From: Micromonospora yangpuensis
GTDB taxonomy: Bacteria > Actinomycetota > Actinomycetes > Mycobacteriales > Micromonosporaceae
NCBI RefSeq assembly: GCF_900091615.1
Contig: NZ_FMIA01000002.1
Location: 1,860,001 to 1,924,000 of the forward strand
Length of the DNA stretch: 64,000 nt
Direction of reading: 5' to 3'
The notes under the pieces were generated by a model. It was not told where the DNA came from. It was given only the letters and a program-made list of their open reading frames with translations, and ran no database searches. A program made the position numbers and the translations under genes. Of this stretch, positions 57,605 through 64,000 are shown piece by piece. Numbering within the stretch: position 1 is the first letter of the stretch; each line of letters begins with the position of its first letter.

Positions 57605-58040
57605 ACGTTCCGATCCGTTGGCCTCTTCGCCTCCGCAGTTGTGAACCAACACCGGAGCCGTGCCGGCGAGTACATGGTACGTGTGGGTGTTGGCGACGGT
57701 GGAGCGTTGGGTGGTGTAGCGGGTGATGACGGTTATCTGGACGTGAGTGCCGGTGCTGTTCTGGAGCCACGGTCCGGCTTTCAGCTTGGTGGCGTCGATC
57801 CATTGGCGGAGGTCGGGTTGCCAGAAGGGGTGGTTGTCGGTGTCGGTGCCGTGGTCGCCGTCGGTGGCGATGGTGCCGCTTCTGATATATGGACCCGCCA
57901 AAACCGGCGCGACGGCGCGACAACCGGCTATCCGAGCATATTCCATCAGCTATTAAGACCGTGGTCCCCTGCACGAAATTGTTCGTCCGGCAACTACCTC
58001 CCTTCGACGCCGCCGAACCACCACCACGAGACGGATTGCC
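57605..58040 (-). pseudogene. Pretoxin-HINT domain remnant
   Basis: The N-terminal HINT motif is seen in one frame near 58040–57950 (GGSCRTNNFVQGTTVLIADG). The rest continues in another frame (IATDGDHGT … NHPFWQPDLRQWIDATKL … THTYHVLAGTAPVLVHNCGG). A central part is missing and the frame has shifted. Compared with the second copy at 58882–59808, five codons (HNLTT) are absent before THTY. HINT domains cleave toxins from polymorphic toxin proteins. Nothing N-terminal to the domain remains. Confidence 0.75.
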
Positions 58041-58145
58041 AATACAACGCGCATTCCTTTTTTCCGTACCACCCCACCATAAAGCTACCGAACAAGCTAG
58101 TTCCGATCACACGTTTAGTGCATCCAGACTAACGCGACCGCCGCT

Positions 58146-58524
58146 TCAACGCGGATCATCCAAGTGCAGAGATGTGTCGATCATGTCTTCGACTGCCGCT
58201 TTAAGCCATTCCCAAAAACCTGAGAAAACGGCGCCTATCTCTGAGCCGGCACTTGCAAAATCGTGAACAATCAAAACTCTTCCTGCCACACACTCTGCGC
58301 TAGAACGGAGCACGGCGCACGGACGTCATCAGCATCTTGACGCTCCGCGAAACAGAGCATTTCTTTTCCGGGGTATCTTTCGTTCTCTGCCAGGTTTCTA
58401 GCGGCAACTTGCTCATCAGCTGTGATCGAGATCCAGGGGTCTAGAGCCGCATGAGCCCCAGGGGGGTTCCATTCGTCAAACCCGGAAGGAAGTCGCGCAA
58501 CTCAGCATCCCATTGATCTAGCAT
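58146..58524 (-). pseudogene. SUKH (SMI1/KNR4)-type immunity protein, two frameshifts
   Basis: Three overlapping frames rebuild one protein of about 125 residues: MLDQWDAELRDFLP (from ATG 58524), then PSGFDEWNPPGAHAALDPWI … NERYPGKEMLCFAE, then AGRVLIVHDFASAGSEIG … FWEWLKAAVEDMI, ending at 58146. The last part is typical of actinobacterial SMI1/KNR4 proteins, a large immunity superfamily. Frames change near 58470 and near 58300. It lies directly after another immunity-like gene. Confidence 0.68.
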
Positions 58525-58558
58525 CTTATCTGATTGACTTCTATTTGAACAAGGAAAT

Positions 58559-58906
58559 CTAACCGCCGCCACCCTCTATCCGGTCAGCCTGACCCTGCAG
58601 TTCATACGCATACACATCCCAATCGGGGCCGAACGACAGAAGGTCAGCCGCTGCCTCCCGCAGGATCGCCACGTCAGTGGGGAGCTGAAGGCAGGCCAGC
58701 CTAAAAGCCAGGTTCCGAGCCCACGGGGGCATCGCCATCCAGTCTTCAGTCGCAATTTCACGTAGAACGGACACAATCTCATCAGCTGAGGCAAAAGTGA
58801 CTCGCTCGACAAATGTCCGCATCGCACCGACCTTGTCGTTCAGCCCGCTTTCTTGACTAGCGACGATCAGTTTCCTGGCAGCTACATCGAGGTCATGCAT
58901 CGGCAT
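58559..58906 (-). CDS. Probable immunity protein of the adjacent toxin
   Basis: This 115-residue, mainly helical acidic protein (MPMHDLDVAARKLIVASQES …, AMPPWARNLAFRLACLQL) has no recognised family. The ATG at 58906 overlaps the end of the toxin reading frame by 25 bases, the usual tight toxin–immunity layout, and ribosome-site-like AGGTG lies upstream. The frame is intact. Its neighbour to the left is the broken SUKH gene. Confidence 0.62.
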   Translation of the reverse strand: MPMHDLDVAARKLIVASQESGLNDKVGAMRTFVERVTFASADEIVSVLREIATEDWMAMPPWARNLAFRLACLQLPTDVAILREAAADLLSFGPDWDVYAYELQGQADRIEGGGG

Positions 58907-59808
58907 CGCCGCACCTCACTCCCAGCTGTGGTTCCAGTAGGTTGGAACATTGAATGCGCCATCGGCGTATTGGTCACACCATACCCAATCTTGGCGCCAC
59001 CCACGTTGACATATCTTTCGACGGGCCCTCTGAAGCCGGACGTACTTGGAACTGGAATTTGACCTCCGCTCGCTCTGAAGGCATTCACGTCACGAGCAAT
59101 CGCGGTCTCGACTTGATCTGCCGTCAATGTTGTGCTTCGAAGATCATTCATTCCGCTAGGACCTTCATGAGCGCAATTAAACCCATGACCGATATTGAAT
59201 CTCTAGGTCTCACCATCGATTTCTGCGGTACGCCGAAGGTCAAGCCCTGCACCCTTCGAAACAAAATTGATGCATCCACCGGTGTTGTGTACGAGGACCG
59301 GCGTCGTGCCGGCTATCACATGGTACGTGTGGGTGTTGGCGGTGGTGAGGTTGTGGACGGTGGATCGTTGGGTGGTGTAGCGGGTGATGGCGGTGATCTG
59401 GATGTGGGTGGCGGTGCCGGTTTGGAGCCATTGGCCGGGGTTGAGGTCGGTGGCGTCGACCCATTGGTTGAGGTCGGGGGCCCAGAAGGGGTGTCTGTCG
59501 GTGGCGGTGATGTCTGCGGTGTGGGTGCCGTGCTCGCCGTCGGTGTCGATGGTGATGGTGACGAGGTGTTTGGTGCCGGTGCCGGTGCCGGTGCCGGTGC
59601 CGGTGGCGGTGGCGGTGGCGGTTTAGGTGTGGCCGGTGTCGGGGTCGGTGGCGATTACTTGGTCGCCGGTGTGGACGTCTTCGATGGGTTTGGTGGTGCC
59701 GTCGGCCATGAGGACGTGGGTGCCGGGGGTGAAGCTGTTGCTGGGGTCCTGGCAGGGTCCTCCGGTGGCTTTGCCGTTCCCACCGCCGCCGCTGGTGCGC
59801 GCGCACAC
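58882..59808 (-). pseudogene. Pretoxin-HINT plus toxin C-terminus, broken by two in-frame stops
   Basis: One frame runs through a complete HINT domain: SNSFTPGTHVLMADGTTKPI, DVHTGDQVIATDPDTG, then HLVTITIDTDG, RHPFWAPDLNQWVDATDL, THTYHVIAGTTPVLVHN. A toxin segment of about 115 residues follows (… FRGPVERYVNVGGAKIGYGV …). TAA at 59623–59625 and TAG at 59203–59205 interrupt it. A 51-bp hexamer repeat lies next to the first stop. The toxin fold is unassigned. It is inactive unless read-through occurs. Confidence 0.78.
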
Positions 59809-60176
59809 TGTTCGGGACGAAGCCGGGCCGCGCGCACGCGCTACGGCCTACGGTCCCGCGCGCGCCAGGATCGCCGCAGCCCACTGCCCAGCAGTGCAGA
59901 CGATGAGCCGGTCGAGGCCGAGGACAGCTTTCACCAACCGTGTTGCACGAGCGGCTCCGCACCCAACGTCGCCACCGTCATCCCCCACGCGATGACTTAT
60001 CGCCTGACGCCTGAAGCCGCGCCCCATTGGCAAGTCGTCGACGATGGCCGATTACCGGTGAGGCGTGTCGGCAACCGTGACGGCAACACGAGCGGACCGC
60101 TACGCACCCTGAGACTCATCGCCCACTCTCAGTGATCGGTGGGTCGCGATCATGGTTGAGCGCTCACTGTATCAAA
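59809..60176. other. Decayed sequence upstream of the second HINT domain
   Basis: A minus-strand frame 59848–60033 ends LIVCTAGQWAAAILARAGP, which may be the linker that precedes HINT in such toxins, but a stop separates it from the domain. No other gene seen; the repeat-rich body of the toxin is missing. Confidence 0.45.
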
Positions 60177-60563
60177 TCACTCGATCTCTATGATCAAATT
60201 CCCACCAGTAGAACCAACTAGCAATTGCCGGCCGCCCAGCACGAACCGGACTTCAAAAAGCTCCGCAGCGTCATTGTGTCGGGGGACCACCTCGCCAACT
60301 TCAAAGCTCAGGTCAGAAAGTTCGGGAATCACAATCCTAACCCTCTCTTCGGGCAGCCAGAGATATTCCGGCACAGCGATGTCAGACCTGAGTTCTACTG
60401 TGAGACTCCAGTCGGTCCAAACCGTAAGCGTTAAGGACCGGTCATCGGAGAAAACCAGCTGGACAGCTTCAAGTGAACCATCATCGCCACATATTCTGAC
60501 AACCTCGAAGATCTTACAACCTTGCACGTCAAGCGCGTCCGCGCCCTCAGCTAGTAGCGCCAT
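60177..60563 (-). CDS. Probable immunity protein
   Basis: This 128-residue acidic protein is rich in β strands (LEAVQLVFSDDRSLTLTVWTDWSLTVEL … FEVRFVLGGRQLLVGS). No family recognised. The ATG at 60563 has GAGGGTG upstream and lies 18 bases after the stop of a toxin-like tail, which suggests a toxin–immunity pair. The frame is intact and its GC is moderate. Confidence 0.6.
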   Translation of the reverse strand: MALLAEGADALDVQGCKIFEVVRICGDDGSLEAVQLVFSDDRSLTLTVWTDWSLTVELRSDIAVPEYLWLPEERVRIVIPELSDLSFEVGEVVPRHNDAAELFEVRFVLGGRQLLVGSTGGNLIIEIE

Positions 60564-60581
60564 TCAAGTCACCCTCACCCG

Positions 60582-60842
60582 CTACCTACACCCGCAAGGG
60601 ATTTGAGTGGCCCCATTGAACCAATCGTTACCGCTTGCGCCTGGGAACATGGTCACAAAGCTTCCATCACCGCGCGTCACAAGAAGATCCTCGCCTTTCC
60701 GGTAGAACCAGTAATCGGTCCCCCCGCCATTCTCCGGATTCCAAGAACCACGCAAGCTCAGGGTGAGTAAGTCGGCACCTCGCGTAACTCCGGTCCCGCT
60801 GGCCCAGCTGCGGCACTCGGCGGCCCCGACCAGGGACTTCAT
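60582..60842 (-). pseudogene. Toxin C-terminal fragment
   Basis: The readable part is about 70 residues: GSWNPENGGGTDYWFYRKGE, LLVTRGDGSFVTMFPG, NDWFNGATQIPCGCR. The short strand pattern with a late MFPG-x-x-x-N-W resembles tips of small RNase-type polymorphic toxins, but I cannot assign it. Upstream of about 60790 the sequence changes to GC-rich and an in-frame TAG lies at 60849, so no N-terminus remains. An IS element starts 85 bases further. Confidence 0.5.
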
Positions 60843-60919
60843 CGAGGCCTACGATCAGACGATGGGCGGCTGAACGCCCAACCGGATGTCCCGTGTCCGG
60901 GAACCCGGACGCACACCCC

Positions 60920-62326
60920 GACGCGACGGGACTGCGTAGATTTCCGTGTTTGACCTGGGTGTGGTCCGTTGGACAGGACGTCGATCCTGTCCAGGAAGGA
61001 CCACGTCATGGCAGACAAGAAGAATCCGGTTCAGCTTCCGGGGCCGTCGGTGGCGGAGCGGGAGTTCGCCCAGCAGTTGGTCGAGCGGGCCAAGGCCGAC
61101 GGAGTCTCGTTGGTCGGATCGGGTGGGCTCCTCGCCGGGATTACCCGCACCGTCCTGGAATCAGCGCTCGACGCCGAGTTGGACGCCCACCTCGACGACG
61201 CCGGTGTTGACGAGGAGACCGGTCGGCGGGTCAACATCCGTAACGGTCACGGGGTGAAGACGGTGCAGACCGAGGTCGGGCCGGTGCGGATCCAGGTCCC
61301 TCGGGACCGGGCCGGGTCGTTCACCCCGCGGATCGTGCCGAAACACGCCCGCCGCCTTGACGGCTTCAACGAGGCGATCCTGTCGTTGTACGCGAAAGGG
61401 TTGACGACCGGGGAGATCTCCGCGCATCTCGCCGATGTGTATGACGCCGAGGTGTCCCGGGAGTTGATCAGCCGGGTCACCGACAGTGTCCTGGCCGACA
61501 TGGAAGCGTGGCGGCAACGCCCCCTGGACCGGATCTATCCGGTGGTGTTCATCGACGCCCTGGTGATGAAGATCCGCCAGGGGCAGGTCGCGAACCGACC
61601 CGTCTACGTCGTCGTGGGGATCAGCCTCGACGGGGAACGCGACGTGCTCGGCATGTGGGCCGGCACCGGCGGTGAGGGCGCCAAGCAGTGGGCCGCCTAC
61701 CTCACCGAACTGCGTAACCGGGGCGTCGAGGACGTGTTCATGGTCTGCTCCGACGGACTCAAGGGCATGACCGACGCGATCGAACAGGTGTGGCCGCTCG
61801 CGGTGCATCAGCAGTGCGTCGTCCACCTCGTCAGAGCCAGCCTGCGCTACACCAACCGCAAGGACTGGCAGAAGATCACCCCCGCGTTGCGGGAGATCTA
61901 CACCGCGCCCACGGTGGCCGCCGCCGAGACCCGGTTCGAGGCGTTCGCCGCCGAGTTCGGCGACCGCTACCCGGCCGTCATCAAGCTGTGGCGCCAGTCC
62001 TGGCCCCAGTTCGTGCCGTTCCTGGACTACAACCACGAGGTCCGCAAAGTCCTCTACACCACCAACATCATCGAGTCCCTGAACGCCCGGTTCCGGCAGG
62101 CCGCCCGCCGCCGCGGGCATTTCCCGACCGAGCAGGCCGCGATGAAGGTCCTCTACCTCGTCGTCCAGCAGAAACGCCGGGGCGGCGGGAGTATCACCGG
62201 CCGGGTCTACGGTTGGGCCAAGGCCCTCAACGCCCTGATCCTGGCCTACAGCGACCGGATCACCATCTAACAACCTCGATCACACCACAGGCCCAAACAC
62301 GGAAATCGCCACACTCCCGACGCGAC
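60920..62326. mobile_element. IS256-family insertion sequence with 8-bp target duplications
   Basis: The element spans 60928–62318 (1391 bp). Its ends are imperfect inverted repeats, GGGACTGCGTAGATTTCCG on the left and GGGAGTGTGGCGATTTCCG read inward from the right. GACGCGAC is duplicated at 60920–60927 and 62319–62326, the 8-bp length expected of IS256 elements. One transposase gene fills it. Exact duplications and an intact gene indicate a fairly recent insertion. It landed at the base of the terminator of the FG-GAP gene. Confidence 0.93.
61008..62270 (+). CDS. IS256-family transposase
   Basis: This 420-residue Mutator-like DDE transposase has Asp173 in VVFIDALVMK, Asp239 in VCSDGLKGM and Glu336 in TTNIIESLNARFRQ. 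The C/H element VHQQCVVHLVR near 247 and the signature around NIIESLNAR are typical. The ATG at 61008 has AGGAAGGA 7 bases upstream; the frame opens at 60969. No frameshift or stop is seen, so it can be active. Confidence 0.95.
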   Translation: MADKKNPVQLPGPSVAEREFAQQLVERAKADGVSLVGSGGLLAGITRTVLESALDAELDAHLDDAGVDEETGRRVNIRNGHGVKTVQTEVGPVRIQVPRDRAGSFTPRIVPKHARRLDGFNEAILSLYAKGLTTGEISAHLADVYDAEVSRELISRVTDSVLADMEAWRQRPLDRIYPVVFIDALVMKIRQGQVANRPVYVVVGISLDGERDVLGMWAGTGGEGAKQWAAYLTELRNRGVEDVFMVCSDGLKGMTDAIEQVWPLAVHQQCVVHLVRASLRYTNRKDWQKITPALREIYTAPTVAAAETRFEAFAAEFGDRYPAVIKLWRQSWPQFVPFLDYNHEVRKVLYTTNIIESLNARFRQAARRRGHFPTEQAAMKVLYLVVQQKRRGGGSITGRVYGWAKALNALILAYSDRITI

Positions 62327-62327
62327 G

Positions 62328-62353
62328 GGCCCGAGCAGGAATCTGCTCGGGCC
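62328..62353 (-). terminator. Terminator of the FG-GAP gene
   Basis: GGCCCGAGCAG (62328–62338), loop GAAT, CTGCTCGGGCC (62343–62353): an 11-bp perfect stem 24 bases after the minus-strand stop at 62377. The right end of the IS lies next to it. Confidence 0.88.
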
Positions 62354-62376
62354 AGTTCGTTCGCCGATGGGTACGG

Positions 62377-63999
62377 TCAGCCGAAGGACTTCATGCCGCT
62401 CCAGTCCGAGCCCAGTACGACCTTCACTGCGGCACCCGTGCTGGTACGGGAGGGGTAGTAGAGCCGGATCTGGCCGTCGGTACCGGAGCGGGTCCAGAAG
62501 TCGGGCACTCCGTCCCCGCTGACGTCCGGGATGGTGATCAGTGCGCTGATGTTCGCCTCCGACCATCCGGTGCCGTAGGAGACGTCGCCGTCGCGGGAGG
62601 CGGCGGCCTGCTTGAGGGAGTTGAGGTCAACGCTGCCGGGGACCGGGCCCGGCCGGCCGTGGCGGACGTACATGTTGCCGTTGTCCAGGTTGCGCCAGAG
62701 GAGGTCCGGGGTGCCGTCCTGGTCGATGTCGGCGACGTTTGCGGCGTCCCGGCGGGCCCAGGCGGTGCCCTCCATCAGGGTGGCCTCCTGGAAGCTGGCG
62801 CCGGTGTAGCCGGAGAGGGCCCACAGGGCGGTGCCGGCCCGGACGAACAGGTCCGGCAGGGTGTCGCCGGTGACGTCACCGACTGCCTTGAGCTGGGTCC
62901 AGGTCGCCGGGTCCGGTGCGTTGGCAGGCAGCAGGACCCGTAGCCGGCGGTCGACGTCGAAGCTGCCGTAGCCGTCGCCGGGGTAGAGCCAGAACCGGCC
63001 GTCGGGGGTACGGGCGAACAGGTCGGTGGAGCCGTCGCCCGGGTACGCGTCGGCATGCTTGGTGATCAGGGCGGCTTTGCCGGTGGCCGGGTCGTACCAG
63101 TGGCCGGACGGGTTCAGGGTGTTGTCCTTGGTGTACGAGGCGGCGAGCCAGGAGTAGATCTCGCCGCCCTCGTCGCCGACGTAGTTGCGCAGGTTGCCCT
63201 CGGGTGTCACCACGAACAGGTCGGGGATCTGGTCGCCGGTGGTGTCGCCGGGCTGGTCGGCGGTGTCCCTCGGTGGTACGTAGAAGGTGTAGTCGGTGCG
63301 CACGCTGCGGTTGCCGGCGGCGTCGTAGGCGTACACGTGCAGGGTGTTGGGGCCGGCGTGGCGTGGGCGGAGGCCGGTGACGGTGGCCTCGCCGCCCGAG
63401 GCGGGGACCGGCTCGCTGCCGATGCTCTCGAAGGAGTACGTGAAGCTGGTCGCGCCAGCGGCGGTGAAGCGGACCGTGCCGGTTCCGCCGAACTTCACCG
63501 TCGACCAGGTGGCCCCGTCAGGGGTGGCCTCCAGGAACTGTTCGCTGGAGACGTCCGGTGCCGGGGGTGCCGAGGCGTCGATGGTGAAGCGGCAGGGTTC
63601 GGTGCCGGGTGGGTAGTACGACGAGTTGGCGTTCGAGTGGTCCTCGGCCCGGACGTCCCAGGAGTAGGTGGCCTGGTCCACCAGGGAACTGGCCTGGATC
63701 GTCAGGGACGCCTTGCCGGTGCTGCTCGTGGTGACGAGGGTGCCGGCGGGCACCGTGGTGCCGGTGCGCCAAAACCGGAACCGCAGTCCCTTGAGGTTGC
63801 CGTCCTTGTCGGAGGCGGTCGCCGACAGGGTGATGGCGGTGCGGGCGATGGTGGCTCCGGCACCGGGGCCGGGTACGCAGGCACCACCGGGCGAGGTCCG
63901 GCCGTCCTTCGGCTCGGTCGGCGGGGTGTTGTAGACGACCTCCAGCTCGGCGCTGTTGGCCCGGAACTTGCGCCAGGTGAGGGTGTCGGACTCGCTGGT
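62377..63999 (-). CDS. FG-GAP/VCBS-repeat surface protein (N-terminus outside the window)
   Basis: The last 540 residues of a large extracellular protein. Two Ig/cadherin-like segments (LSATASDKDGNLKGLRFRFW; WDVRAEDHSNANSS; TVTGLRPRHAGPNTLHVYAYDAAGN) are followed by five FG-GAP-type blades with Ca-binding D-x-D/N-x-D-G motifs (GDTTGDQIPDLF, GDGSTDLFART, GDVTGDTLPDLF, DIDQDGTPDLLW, DVSGDGVPDFW). It ends in GSDWSGMKSFG. Related actinobacterial proteins lie upstream of RHS-like toxin genes, which fits the toxin remnants here. Own terminator present. Confidence 0.88.
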   Translation of the reverse strand, partial: TSESDTLTWRKFRANSAELEVVYNTPPTEPKDGRTSPGGACVPGPGAGATIARTAITLSATASDKDGNLKGLRFRFWRTGTTVPAGTLVTTSSTGKASLTIQASSLVDQATYSWDVRAEDHSNANSSYYPPGTEPCRFTIDASAPPAPDVSSEQFLEATPDGATWSTVKFGGTGTVRFTAAGATSFTYSFESIGSEPVPASGGEATVTGLRPRHAGPNTLHVYAYDAAGNRSVRTDYTFYVPPRDTADQPGDTTGDQIPDLFVVTPEGNLRNYVGDEGGEIYSWLAASYTKDNTLNPSGHWYDPATGKAALITKHADAYPGDGSTDLFARTPDGRFWLYPGDGYGSFDVDRRLRVLLPANAPDPATWTQLKAVGDVTGDTLPDLFVRAGTALWALSGYTGASFQEATLMEGTAWARRDAANVADIDQDGTPDLLWRNLDNGNMYVRHGRPGPVPGSVDLNSLKQAAASRDGDVSYGTGWSEANISALITIPDVSGDGVPDFWTRSGTDGQIRLYYPSRTSTGAAVKVVLGSDWSGMKSFG

Positions 64000-64000
64000 G

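Noticed and set aside
59240..59962. Minus-strand frame of 240 codons rich in His/Arg/Pro
   Set aside because: It is the wrong frame of the HINT domain; the true frame shows the HINT motifs with two stops.
60763..60873. Short plus-strand frame ending FIEAYDQTMGG
   Set aside because: No ribosome site or family; 36 codons between a toxin remnant and an IS, probably chance or a tail of a lost gene.

Overview
The window is high-GC actinobacterial chromosome with many GTG starts. The best guess is Micromonosporaceae (Micromonospora or a close relative). The reasons are the gene order smc–ftsY–amt–glnB–glnD–ffh followed by rpsP–rimM–trmD–rplS–lepB–rnhB–dprA–rpsB–tsf–pyrH–frr–cdsA–rlmN, and a NamH-type UDP-MurNAc hydroxylase that fits the N-glycolylated muramic acid known from this family. 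The genus is an inference.

Layout. 0–12.8 kb: the 3' end of mutM, a secreted CAP-domain protein, a small coiled-coil protein, smc, a HAD hydrolase, an MFS exporter with its MarR regulator and operators, a PhoD-like phosphatase, ftsY and a phosphotransferase. 12.9–17.2 kb: a nitrogen operon (amt, glnB/K, glnD) behind a clear set of GlnR boxes. 17.4–23.1 kb: ffh, a Uma2-family protein, an amidohydrolase, an archaeal/eukaryotic-type prolyl-tRNA synthetase and a DUF402 protein. 23.3–28.9 kb: ribosome and RNA maturation (rpsP, a KH protein, rimM, trmD, rplS), two tandem type I signal peptidases, rnhB and a DUF2469 protein. 29.2–37.2 kb: an M23 peptidase with an altered active site, a class V aminotransferase, then leftward yraN–yifB–dprA–xerC, and a proline-rich membrane protein. 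37.5–45.2 kb: rpsB, tsf, pyrH, frr, cdsA, rlmN and a DivIVA-like protein with a long hexapeptide repeat. 45.3–55.6 kb: namH, an FMN-binding protein, a carotenoid-type FAD oxidoreductase, an MMPL transporter, a PhoX-like protein and a BrkB-like membrane protein.

The accessory part is 55.6–64 kb. It holds a HigA-like HTH regulator and then a degraded array of polymorphic-toxin cassettes, all read leftward. These comprise two pretoxin-HINT remnants, at least two toxin C-termini, three unassigned immunity-like genes and a doubly frameshifted SUKH-type immunity pseudogene. An IS256-family element with exact 8-bp target duplications follows, then an FG-GAP/VCBS surface protein that runs off the window. 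Base composition falls to roughly half GC between about 57.0 and 58.9 kb, as expected for exchanged toxin/immunity tips.

Two features cut across the window. One is a short interspersed repeat family (five copies, consensus TAAGGAAGGG-CCCC-TGTTAACGC plus a second half), with four copies placed directly after stop codons. The other is widespread in-frame tandem repetition in disordered protein segments and in several intergenic regions.
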